From: Luteimonas chenhongjianii
Lineage (GTDB): Bacteria > Pseudomonadota > Gammaproteobacteria > Xanthomonadales > Xanthomonadaceae
DNA length: 64,000 bases
Direction of reading: 5' to 3'
Assembly (NCBI RefSeq): GCF_002327105.1
Contig: NZ_CP023406.1
Location: forward strand, 372,001-436,000
Positions 1-6,966 of this stretch are shown in pieces. The notes beneath the pieces are model-generated. The model searched no databases. It was not told where the DNA came from and saw only the letters and a list, made by a program, of their open reading frames with translations. The first letter of the stretch is position 1. Each line of letters opens with the position of its first letter. A program made the position numbers and the translations under genes.

Positions 1-426
1 ATCCGCATGCCGGAAATGAGTGGTCTGCAGCTGCAGGACGAACTGCTGCGGCGCGGCTCGACCCTCCCGCTGGTGTTCGTGACCGCACATGGCGACGTGC
101 CGCTGGCGGTCGAGGCAATGCGCAAGGGCGCGTCGAACTTCCTCGAAAAGCCCTTCAGCGACGACGCCCTGATCGGCGCGCTCCGCACCGCCCTGAGCCG
201 GGAACGCGTGCAGGCCGGGTCGCCGCAGGGCGCCGTGCTGGCGAAGCTGAGCCCGCGCGAGCGGCAGGTGCTCGATCTCGTGGTGGCCAGCAAACCCAAC
301 AAGATCATTGCCGACATCCTCGGCATCAGCATCAAGACCGTCGAACTGCATCGGGCCAACATGATGAGCAAACTGGGCGTGCGATCGCTCCCCGAACTGA
401 TGAAGGTGGCGTTGGGCCATGGCTGA
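1..426 (+). CDS. FixJ/LuxR-type response regulator, C-terminal part (5' end outside window)
   Basis: The reading frame is open from the first base, so the start lies upstream of the window. The visible part holds the second half of a receiver domain, including the conserved Lys in the EKPF motif that contacts the phosphorylated Asp. A GerE/LuxR-type helix-turn-helix follows (LSPRERQVLDLV, then IKTVELHRANMMSKLGV). This order is typical of FixJ/NarL two-component regulators, which bind DNA as dimers after phosphorylation. The stop overlaps the sctQ start by 8 nt, so the two genes are probably translationally coupled. That suggests a regulator of the T3SS locus, but its target is inference. The phosphoacceptor Asp is not visible. 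Confidence 0.9.
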   Translation: MRMPEMSGLQLQDELLRRGSTLPLVFVTAHGDVPLAVEAMRKGASNFLEKPFSDDALIGALRTALSRERVQAGSPQGAVLAKLSPRERQVLDLVVASKPNKIIADILGISIKTVELHRANMMSKLGVRSLPELMKVALGHG

Positions 427-1468
427 CGCGATGACGGGGCGTGCCGGTCCTACGCCGCTGCGCGAGCGCCTGCCGCGGCTCTCGCCGGTCCAGGCCGACA
501 CCCTGCGCCAGCTGCATGGGCGCCCGCGGCAATGGGTCACCCCGGCCGGCACCCTGCGTCTTCGCGCCGGACGCGCACCGCGGCCGGATGGAACGGACGC
601 CGGCGTCTTCGAACTCGATGCCGACGGCACCCGCCTGGGCCTGCGTCTGGCCTCGCATCCCGCCGCCGACGGCGACGCCCTGCACTGGCAGGATCGCGAC
701 GGCCGCGCGCGCGTGCTGGCCTGGAGCCTCGCCCACGAGGCGACGCTGGTGCAGATCAGCGATGCGCTCGGCACCTCGTTGTTGCCGCTGCCCGACGCGC
801 CGCCGCCCCCGGCCGCGGACGTGGTCTGGATGGACCTGGACATCGCCTCGCCCGATGGCGCCGCCGCGGTGCACGGCAGCCTGCGCGCACCGGCGACCTG
901 GCTGCAGGACCTGCTCTCCCGAGCCGACGCCGGGCCGCGTGTGCCGGTCGATCCGGGCGCATGGCGCCAGCTGCCCGTGATCGCGACCGTGGCGATTCCT
1001 GCACCGCCGCTCACCGTCGCCGATGTCCGCAGCCTGCGCCCGGGCGATGTCGTGGTGGTCGGTCACGTTCGCCTGCCGCCCTTGCATGCCCACGCCGCCG
1101 GCCTGCGCTGGCCGGTGCGTGCCGGGCCGGACGGATGGCGCATCGACGGCCCCGCCGCCCCCCACCCCCGTTTCCAGGAGATGCCCCGCATGAGCGAAAC
1201 CGACGCGACCGACACCCCGACGACGGACGAAGCGCCCGCCGCAGAAGACCCGACGGGTCGCCTGCCGGTCGAGATCGAGTTCGAAGTCGGCAAGCTCGAA
1301 CTCCGGCTCTCCGACATCGCAGCCCTGCAGCCCGGTTACGTGTTCGCGCTGCCTGCGCATCTCGAAGGCGCCAACGTCACGATCCGCGTCAATGGCCAGG
1401 TGACGGGCCAGGGCGAACTGGTCGCGGTCGGCGACACGCTGGGCGTCCGCCTGCTGTCCTGGAGCTGA
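419..1468 (+). CDS. sctQ: T3SS cytoplasmic sorting-platform protein SctQ (HrcQ/YscQ)
   Basis: SctQ builds the cytoplasmic ring or pods of the type III secretion injectisome together with SctK, SctL and SctN. The protein has 349 residues. The first ~255 are a divergent Ala/Arg/Pro-rich domain. Residues ~279-345 form the SPOA (surface presentation of antigens) domain, with LPVEIEFEVGKLELRLSDI near its start and LGVRLL at its end. The ATG at 419 overlaps the preceding regulator, and SctR follows after 3 nt, so this belongs to a tight operon. The family assignment rests on the SPOA domain and on the adjacent sctRST. An in-frame internal start with its own ribosome-binding site (see 1176-1192) probably gives a separate 92-residue C-terminal product. 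Confidence 0.9.
   Translation: MADAMTGRAGPTPLRERLPRLSPVQADTLRQLHGRPRQWVTPAGTLRLRAGRAPRPDGTDAGVFELDADGTRLGLRLASHPAADGDALHWQDRDGRARVLAWSLAHEATLVQISDALGTSLLPLPDAPPPPAADVVWMDLDIASPDGAAAVHGSLRAPATWLQDLLSRADAGPRVPVDPGAWRQLPVIATVAIPAPPLTVADVRSLRPGDVVVVGHVRLPPLHAHAAGLRWPVRAGPDGWRIDGPAAPHPRFQEMPRMSETDATDTPTTDEAPAAEDPTGRLPVEIEFEVGKLELRLSDIAALQPGYVFALPAHLEGANVTIRVNGQVTGQGELVAVGDTLGVRLLSWS
1176..1192 (+). promoter_or_regulatory. Internal ribosome-binding site and ATG for SctQ-C
   Basis: An AGGAG motif (1176-1180) lies 9 nt before an ATG (1190-1192) that is in frame with sctQ at codon 258. Initiation here would give a 92-residue protein made of a short acidic linker and the whole SPOA domain. Internal initiation producing SctQ-C is known in Yersinia YscQ and Salmonella SpaO, and in Pseudomonas syringae the same part is a separate gene (hrcQb). 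An ATG at 1181 is also in frame but overlaps the spacer. Confidence 0.7.
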
Positions 1469-1471
1469 GGC

Positions 1472-2467
1472 ATGGATTTCAGCACGTTCTCGCCTGCACT
1501 CGTCCTGGTGACGGTGGTCAGCCTTGCGCTGGCGCCGTTCGTGGCCGTGATGGTGACTTCGTTCACCAAGATCGTCGTGGTGCTCAGCCTGCTGCGCAAC
1601 GCACTCGGCCTGCAGCAGGTGCCGCCGAACGTGGTCATCAACGGCCTGGCGATCGTGCTGTCGATCTACGTGATGTACCCGGTGATCCTCGACGTCAACG
1701 AAGCCGTGCAGGCCCGTCTCGAGGGCCGGCCACCGCCGGCCTCGGTGCAGCGCCAGATCGATGCCCGCGCACAGGCGCAGGCCGTCCGCGAAGGGCGGCC
1801 CATCGAGGTGCGGCCTGCCCCCCCCGCCGCGGACCCTGCCGAAGCGCCGGCAGCGGCGAGCCCGGCAGCGGCCGACGCGCTGGCCGCCGAAGCGCAGGCA
1901 CGCAACGGCGGCGAAGCGGTCGACCCGATGTTCTCCGCTGTGCGTGGCGGGTCGAGCAATGATCCGCGTGCACCGCAGGACGATGCGCAGCCGCAGGGTC
2001 TGGCCGAAGAGGTCACCCGCCCCGGCAGCACGCAGGCTGCGCCGGCGGCATTGAGCGGAAGCTTCGACACCAATCGCATGCTGCTGATGATCGACGCGGG
2101 CAAGGAGCCGTTGCGCACGTTCCTGATCCAGCACTCCAGCGATGCCGAACGCGCGTTCTTCCTGCGTAGCGTGCAACGCATGTTGCCGCCGGAGCGCCGG
2201 GCCGGCCTGACCCCCGACGACTTCATCGTCATCGTGCCCGCCTTCACCGTCAGCGAACTCACCGCCGCCTTCCAGATCGGCTTCCTGATCTTCCTGCCAT
2301 TCCTGATCATCGATCTGGTGGTGGCCAACATCCTGCTCGCGCTCGGCATGATGATGCTCTCGCCCACCACCGTGTCGCTGCCCTTCAAGCTGCTGCTGTT
2401 CGTGCTGATCGACGGCTGGGCGAAGCTGGTCCACGGCCTGGTGCTGACCTATGGAGTCGCCGGATGA
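1472..2467 (+). CDS. sctR: T3SS export-gate protein SctR (YscR/HrcR/FliP family) with long insertion
   Basis: SctR is a core inner-membrane/periplasmic subunit of the T3SS export gate (SctR5-SctS4-SctT1). Both family ends are clear. Residues 1-80 hold the TM segments and the VVVLSLLRNALGLQQVPPN motif. Residues ~205-331 hold the LRTFLIQ motif, the DDFIVIVPAFTVSELTAAFQIGF segment and the closing TM hairpin. The protein has 331 residues against ~215-220 for the family. The excess is an Ala/Pro/Gln-rich low-complexity stretch at residues ~85-200, placed between TM2 and TM3 where the family has a short extracytoplasmic loop. The reading frame is uninterrupted. The ATG follows the sctQ stop by 3 nt. 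Confidence 0.93.
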   Translation: MDFSTFSPALVLVTVVSLALAPFVAVMVTSFTKIVVVLSLLRNALGLQQVPPNVVINGLAIVLSIYVMYPVILDVNEAVQARLEGRPPPASVQRQIDARAQAQAVREGRPIEVRPAPPAADPAEAPAAASPAAADALAAEAQARNGGEAVDPMFSAVRGGSSNDPRAPQDDAQPQGLAEEVTRPGSTQAAPAALSGSFDTNRMLLMIDAGKEPLRTFLIQHSSDAERAFFLRSVQRMLPPERRAGLTPDDFIVIVPAFTVSELTAAFQIGFLIFLPFLIIDLVVANILLALGMMMLSPTTVSLPFKLLLFVLIDGWAKLVHGLVLTYGVAG

Positions 2468-2730
2468 GCGATGTCCTGGAGTTCACCAAGGAAGCGTTGT
2501 GGCTGGTGCTGTTGCTCTCCGGGCCGCCGGTCGCAGCGGCCGCCCTTGTCGGCCTCGTCGTTGCCTTCCTGCAGGCGGCCACCCAGCTGCAGGAGCAGAC
2601 GTTTCCCTACGCGCTCAAGCTGCTCGCGGTGGTGATCACGCTGTTCGTGACCGCCTCGCTGATGGGCGGCACGCTGTACGTGTTCGCCGATCGCATCTTC
2701 ATCGATTTCCCCGGCCTCGTGCGGCGCTGA
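2464..2730 (+). CDS. sctS: T3SS export-gate protein SctS (YscS/HrcS/FliQ family)
   Basis: This 88-residue protein has two membrane helices (residues ~12-38 and ~48-75) linked by the conserved QAATQLQEQTFPYALKL loop, the hallmark of the SctS/FliQ family. The length is normal for the family. SctS packs around SctR and SctT in the export gate. Its ATG overlaps the sctR stop in an ATGA arrangement, and its stop overlaps the sctT start as TGATG, so translation is probably coupled through the operon. Confidence 0.95.
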   Translation: MSDVLEFTKEALWLVLLLSGPPVAAAALVGLVVAFLQAATQLQEQTFPYALKLLAVVITLFVTASLMGGTLYVFADRIFIDFPGLVRR

Positions 2731-3515
2731 TGGACTTCGGCAGCAACCCCATGCTGGCGCTCGCGCTGACCTTGCCGCGCATCGCCGGTGCGTTCCTGAT
2801 GCTGCCGCTGCTGACCACCGAGACGGTCCCGGCGATGGTGCGCAACAGTTTCATGGTCAGCCTGGCGATCGTCGCCATTCCGATCGCGCTTGCCGGCGCG
2901 CCGCCGATCGAAGCCGCCGGGACTGCGCACTGGTCGGCGATCGTGATCAAGGAAACCTTCATCGGCATCTCGATCGGCTTTTGCTACGGCATCGTGTTCT
3001 GGGCCATCAGCTCGGCCGGCGTGATCATCGACACCCAGGTGGGCATGTCGATGGCGCAGATCTTCGATCCCATCCAGGGTCACCAGACATCGTTGCACGG
3101 CGAGTTCCTGTCGCAGTTCTCCACCTGGCTGTTCATGGCCAGCGGCGCCTTCCTGGTCTTCCTCGAGCTGTTGATGACCAGCTATACGGTCTGGCCGGTC
3201 ATGAGCTTTTTTCCGGATCTGCGAATGAGCGGGATGGCCCTGTTCGTCGGCCAGTTCGGCTATCTGATGACCGCGATGCTGCTGATCGCGGCGCCGGCGA
3301 TGGTGATCCTGCTGGTCATCGACCTGTCCTTCGGCCTGGTCAACCGCTACGCGCCGCAGCTCAACGTGTTCGCGCTGACGATGCCGATCAAGGCCTGGCT
3401 CGCGACGGCGATCCTCCTGTTGATGATCGGCGTGTTCGTGGAGATCGTGATGACGCGGCTGGTCGACAACAGCGGACTGATCGAGGCGCTCAAGCACGCG
3501 TTCAACGCGGCGTAG
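2730..3515 (+). CDS. sctT: T3SS export-gate protein SctT (YscT/HrcT/FliR family)
   Basis: SctT is the FliR-like subunit that completes the SctRST gate in the inner membrane. The 261-residue protein is strongly hydrophobic. It carries the family motifs ISSAGVIIDTQVGMSMAQIFDP (residues ~92-113) and a conserved NVFALTMPIKAW segment near the end. The start at 2730 overlaps the sctS stop (TGATG). The frame stays open upstream to 2451, but that part overlaps sctS and does not look like SctT. It is the last + strand gene before the inverted repeat and ends facing sctU. Confidence 0.94.
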   Translation: MDFGSNPMLALALTLPRIAGAFLMLPLLTTETVPAMVRNSFMVSLAIVAIPIALAGAPPIEAAGTAHWSAIVIKETFIGISIGFCYGIVFWAISSAGVIIDTQVGMSMAQIFDPIQGHQTSLHGEFLSQFSTWLFMASGAFLVFLELLMTSYTVWPVMSFFPDLRMSGMALFVGQFGYLMTAMLLIAAPAMVILLVIDLSFGLVNRYAPQLNVFALTMPIKAWLATAILLLMIGVFVEIVMTRLVDNSGLIEALKHAFNAA

Positions 3516-3596
3516 CCGCGCGGGGTGCAGCGGTCCGGTCTGAAGTTGCTGTTCTTTGACGACCCAGCGCTCGTCGTTTCAACCTTCGGCTCCGGC

Positions 3597-3706
3597 TTGG
3601 GCTTGGGCTTGGCAGCGGCTTTTGGCTGTGGATGTGGCTGTGGCCGTGGCTGTGGCTGTGGCTGTGGCTGTGGCTGTGGCTGTGGCCGTGGCCGTGGCCG
3701 TGGCTT
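3597..3706 (+). repeat. Hexanucleotide tandem array (GGCTGT/GGCCGT units)
   Basis: About 14 hexamers, mostly GGCTGT with some GGCCGT and GGATGT, follow a short run of GGGCTT units. Frames through the array encode only dipeptide repeats (Cys-Gly on one strand, His-Ser or Ser-Gln on the other). It lies just outside the left arm of the inverted repeat at 3721-4217. A related array on the opposite side (4226-4275) is in inverted orientation. Confidence 0.9.
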
Positions 3707-3720
3707 TGAGCTTCGGCTTT

Positions 3721-3965
3721 TGATCTCAATCGAGCCGTAAAGCGAGCCGAGCACCGCAGCATGACGCGGCCGTAGAGGCGCCCATGTCTGAGCGCAGCGA
3801 GTTTGGGCGCCGTGCCGCGTCAGGCGAGGAGCGCAGGGAACCGATGCGACTCCATCGCATCGGCTCGCGTCCGGCGAAAGGACTTTTTGGTTCCTTTTTG
3901 GTCCTTCAAAAAGGAACTCGCACGCGGCGCGTGCGAAAGCTCTGCACTTGCCATGCTTTCGGAAT
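3721..3965 (+). repeat. Inverted-repeat element, left copy (MSERSEFG box plus two hairpins)
   Basis: This is one copy of an element repeated in opposite orientation at 3973-4217. In order it has a box reading GAGCCGTAAAGCGAGCCGAGCA, a box at 3781-3807 with the core CATGTCTGAGCGCAGCGAG, and a CGCGTCCGGCGAA box. Hairpin A follows (3890-3900 pairing 3907-3917, 11 bp, 6-nt loop), then hairpin B (around 3919-3936, CGCACGC/GCGTGCG), then GAAAGCTCTG. A mini-ORF from 3784 encodes 63 residues starting MSERSEFGRR. Short ORFs starting like this are, as I recall, often predicted in Xanthomonadaceae genomes, but I know no function. Whether the unit acts as DNA, RNA or protein is open. Confidence 0.8.
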
Positions 3966-3972
3966 CCTTCAT

Positions 3973-4217
3973 TGACCCGCAACGTGGGTAAAGCAGGAAC
4001 AGAGCTTCCGCGCTGTCGCGCGGCTCACTTTTGTCTTGGCAAAAGTAAGCAAAACCGTCTTCGCCGGACGCGATCCGCCGCGATACAGCCGCGGCGGGCC
4101 ACTGCGCTTCTCGGTCGACAGGGCACGCAGCCCAAACTCGCTGCGCTCAGACATGGGCTGCTCTACGGCCCCGCCGCCCTGCGATGCTCGGCTCGCTTTA
4201 CGGCTCGGGTGAAATCA
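3973..4217 (-). repeat. Inverted-repeat element, right copy (MSERSEFG box plus two hairpins)
   Basis: This is the opposite-strand partner of 3721-3965. The outer arms (3721-3753 with 4185-4217) and the MSERSEFG box (3781-3807 with 4131-4157) are nearly identical as reverse complements; the parts between are diverged. Read on the - strand, the same order appears: the GAGCCGTAAAGCGAGCCGAGCA box, the MSERSEFG box, the CGCGTCCGGCGAA box, hairpin A (4040-4046 with 4027-4033, 6-nt loop), hairpin B (around 4008-4024, CCGCGC/GCGCGG) and GGAAGCTCTG. The hairpin stems differ in sequence from the left copy but still pair. A 61-residue mini-ORF (4154 to 3969) starts MSERSEFGLR and aligns with the left-copy mini-ORF. 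Confidence 0.8.
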
Positions 4218-4225
4218 AATGCTCA

Positions 4226-4275
<50 letters not shown>

Positions 4276-4380
4276 AAAAACCGGAAGCGAAAGCCCAGGC
4301 GCCGCTCAAGCCGAGCAAACTGCAGAGGCACAGCACGTCATGCAAAACCTCTCATCGAGGACGCACGCGCGGCACAACTC

Positions 4381-5583
4381 CTACCGCATCGGATCCCGCG
4401 GATCTTCCAACCGTTCGATCACCCCTGGATCCTCCGCCAACGGAGGCGCCGGGGTGTCGGGATCGGCCAGTCCGATCTCCTCTCGCATCGCCGGCGGCGG
4501 ATCGAACGGCGGTGGTTCGGGCCGATGCTCGCCGATGCGCACGCCCTCGGCCCAGAACAGCACCTGCGCGACGGCCTCGAAGAAGTCGTCGCTGATGTAG
4601 TCGTCGATCTCCACGCGCGCATTGAGCCCACGCGCGAGCGGGACGTTCTCGAGGATCGGGACGCCGGCTTCCTGGGCGACGCGCTTGATCTCTTCGGCGA
4701 CATGACCCTCGCCCTTGGCCACCACCAATGGCAGGTCGTCACCCTGTTCGTACTGCAGGGCAACCGCGATGTGGGTGGGATTGGTCACGACGACATTCGA
4801 TCCGCGGACGGCGTTGAGCATGTTCTGCTGCGACCACTCCTGGTGCAACTGCTTGCGCCGCTGCTTCACGTAGGGGTCGCCTTCGTTCTCCTTGACCTCC
4901 TGCTTGATGTCGCGCCGGCTCATGCGCAGCTTCTTGATGTAGGAGAACTTCTGGTAGGAGGCATCGAGTGCGGAGACGAAGAAGAAGACGAAGATCGTCC
5001 AGATGCCGATCCACTTGAGCGCATGCCAGATCGCGCTGCCGATCGCCGCCGGCCGCGCGAAGGGCAGATGCAGCAGGCTGGGCAACATGCCCCACAGCAC
5101 GAAGCCGCCGATGGTGATCAGCGCCGCGCTCTTGAGCACGCTCTTGACCAGCTCGACGAGGTTGTCCATCGAGAACATCTTCTTGAGGCCGCTGACCGGA
5201 TTCATCTTCGACAGGTCCGGCGTGACCTTCTTCATCGTCGCCACCGGCCCCACCTGCAGGAATTCCACCAGCAGCGCCAGCAGCACCGCCAGCAGCAGCA
5301 GCGGCAGGGTCATCGCCAGGAATGTCTGCGCCGCGAGCGGCACGATCGTCTGCAAGGCAAGATCGAAGGGCTGGTTCATCACCAGCAGTGCCGATTCGAA
5401 CAGGCCGCTGACGCGCCGGAACATGTAGCCCATCAGCATCCAGCCGCCAGCCAGCCAGCCCATGATGAGGACGGTGCTCGTCAGCTCCCGGCTCTTGGCG
5501 ACATTGCCGTCCTTGCGCGCGTCCTTGAGCTTCTTGCTGGTCGGCTTCTCGGTTTTGTCGGCGCCTTCGTTTTCCTCGGCCAT
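4381..5583 (-). CDS. sctU: T3SS export-switch protein SctU (YscU/HrcU/FlhB family)
   Basis: SctU is the inner-membrane autoprotease that switches substrate class. The protein has 400 residues. It begins with the EKPTSKKLKDARKDGNVAKS motif (residues ~12-32), followed by four membrane helices (~33-205), a SYIKKLRMSRRDIKQEVKE linker and the cytoplasmic domain. The autocleavage motif NPTH is intact at residues 268-271. The start at 5583 has GGAG 5 nt upstream; an in-frame ATG 21 nt earlier lacks this support. The tail after residue ~345 is a Pro/Asp/Glu-rich extension beyond the usual ~350-360 residues. It is convergent to sctT, with the inverted repeat between them. Confidence 0.95.
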   Translation of the reverse strand: MAEENEGADKTEKPTSKKLKDARKDGNVAKSRELTSTVLIMGWLAGGWMLMGYMFRRVSGLFESALLVMNQPFDLALQTIVPLAAQTFLAMTLPLLLLAVLLALLVEFLQVGPVATMKKVTPDLSKMNPVSGLKKMFSMDNLVELVKSVLKSAALITIGGFVLWGMLPSLLHLPFARPAAIGSAIWHALKWIGIWTIFVFFFVSALDASYQKFSYIKKLRMSRRDIKQEVKENEGDPYVKQRRKQLHQEWSQQNMLNAVRGSNVVVTNPTHIAVALQYEQGDDLPLVVAKGEGHVAEEIKRVAQEAGVPILENVPLARGLNARVEIDDYISDDFFEAVAQVLFWAEGVRIGEHRPEPPPFDPPPAMREEIGLADPDTPAPPLAEDPGVIERLEDPRDPMR

Positions 5584-5844
5584 CCGCGCTCCGGTGCATC
5601 GCACACGCGGCCTCGCCGCGTCGGGACAACGAGGCTAGCATGCAGGCGTGGCGAGGCCAGTTGAGCTGACCGACACCGCCGGTCCGTGCCCGCCGGCCAA
5701 CCGGCGTTCAGCCGCCGCGCCCCGGTTGCGGCGACCCGGGGGCCGACCTAGGGGCAGCCCGAGATAGCCCTTGCATTGCACCGACGCTACAGTCCCGCCA
5801 TCGCCGCACAAGCGGCCATCGGCAACCCAGGCCCATCCCAGCCC

Positions 5845-6156
5845 ATGAGCAGCATCCCCTCCGACGCGAGCTTCAATGCCGCCAGCTTCGACCGGCTGGG
5901 TGGACATGTCGGGCTCGACGACCTGCGCGCGCCGCAGGGCGGAGGGCTCCCGGCGGCCGAGGGACATGCCGATCCGCTGCGTGGTCCACAGGCTGATCCC
6001 GGCGAAGACATCCTCAATCTGGCGGCGTGGGACGGCGTTGCCGCCGGCGATCGCCTGCTTTCAGGCGACGTCGCCTTCGAGGCCCGCCTGTCCGCGATCG
6101 ACCTGGCCCAGGCCGTCGATCAGGGCACCGACGCCATCCTCGACGCACTCGCCTGA
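5845..6156 (+). CDS. Small acidic protein next to T3SS genes, possible inner-rod/needle-type component
   Basis: I do not recognise this 103-residue protein. The first 65 residues are rich in Gly, Pro, Asp and Ala. The end (residues ~78-103) forms a likely amphipathic helix ending AIDLAQAVDQGTDAILDALA. The size, disordered N-terminus and C-terminal helix resemble T3SS inner-rod proteins (SctI) in general form only, and there is no motif match. It begins 261 bp upstream of, and divergent from, sctU. I chose the ATG at 5845 because the extension to 5776 reads as non-coding. A further T3SS gene is plausible; a chance ORF is less likely given its codon bias. Confidence 0.5.
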   Translation: MSSIPSDASFNAASFDRLGGHVGLDDLRAPQGGGLPAAEGHADPLRGPQADPGEDILNLAAWDGVAAGDRLLSGDVAFEARLSAIDLAQAVDQGTDAILDALA

Positions 6157-6220
6157 GTGACCGGTTGAGCAGCTGGGGTAGAGTCCGGCTCCCGCCGTAC
6201 CGGATCCCGGTCTCCCGCCG

Positions 6221-6898
6221 ATGAACGCCGTTCCTTCCGCGCAGTCTCTCCGCGACGCAGCCGACCGCATGGTGTCGACGCTCGCAGCGCACGCCGATCC
6301 CGAATACCGCCTGGCGGTACTCAAGCGCCTGGTGCGGCGGTTGGGGGAGGACCGCTACCCGGTGTTCCTGCGCCTGCTCGGCGTGGTCGCCGAGAGCGAC
6401 GACGCGCGCGCCCAGCGCCTGCTCGCCGACACCATCGGCACTGCGCTGCGTCGCATGGACCTGCCAGGCGGCGCGCTGAGTTCCTGGGGCGCGACCCAGC
6501 TGCCCGATAGTGGCGCGCCGCTGTCGGCGAGCGCGCTCTCCGGTCAGTTCTTCGGTGGCACCCCGCGCCGCCTGCTCGGCCCGGTGGAATACCTGACGGT
6601 GTGGCACCTGCAGCGCACCCAGCGCACGGCGCTGTCGGCCGAGACCTTCCGGACCAGCCTGTCGCGGATGATCGCGCTGCTCAACCAGTCCGAGGACGCG
6701 CGCACGCTGTATCCCCAGAAGCTGGCCGTGGACGCGCAGAACGAGCTGGAGGGCGCCTACACCCGGGCAACCCGCGAGCGGCTCGCAGCCATCGCCTCGG
6801 CCTGGAAGGCGGGTCGCAGCCCGGACGAGATCGCCCAGGCCGCGCTCGATGCGCGTGCCGCCGACGCCCCGCACGGGTGGGTGCTTCGCGACCTGTGA
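6221..6898 (+). CDS. Conserved-looking hypothetical protein, 225 aa, helical
   Basis: I do not recognise the family. The 225-residue protein is predicted soluble, without a signal peptide or membrane segment. It is rich in Ala, Leu and Arg and looks mostly helical. A segment at residues ~112-175 (LLGPVEYLTVWHLQRTQRTA, then LYPQKLAVDAQNEL) is less biased in composition and looks like a folded core. It starts 64 nt after the small gene at 5845 and is followed 68 nt later by a lipoprotein gene on the same strand, so the three may share a transcript. The position beside sctU allows a T3SS role, but nothing in the sequence shows it. Confidence 0.75.
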   Translation: MNAVPSAQSLRDAADRMVSTLAAHADPEYRLAVLKRLVRRLGEDRYPVFLRLLGVVAESDDARAQRLLADTIGTALRRMDLPGGALSSWGATQLPDSGAPLSASALSGQFFGGTPRRLLGPVEYLTVWHLQRTQRTALSAETFRTSLSRMIALLNQSEDARTLYPQKLAVDAQNELEGAYTRATRERLAAIASAWKAGRSPDEIAQAALDARAADAPHGWVLRDL

Positions 6899-6966
6899 GG
6901 CGCATGCTTGTCCGGCAATCAGCCGGCCAGCAAGATGCGTGTCCCGGCCTCCCGCAGGACCCCCCC

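Noticed and set aside
332..2434. 700-residue open frame on the - strand across sctQ-sctR
   Set aside because: It is the antisense shadow of well-supported T3SS genes, rich in His, Arg and Gln as expected from high-GC antisense frames, with no domain or start signal.
3502..3762. Apparent His-Ser-Gly-His repeat protein on the - strand
   Set aside because: The repeats are only the translation of the hexamer array. No ribosome-binding site and no folded part are visible, so a metal-binding protein is not supported.
5584..5844. hrp-type PIP-box or T3SS regulator site between sctU and the small gene
   Set aside because: I searched by eye for TTCG-N16-TTCG and for paired -35/-10 boxes; the partial matches (TTGCAT, TACAGT) are only 11 nt apart.
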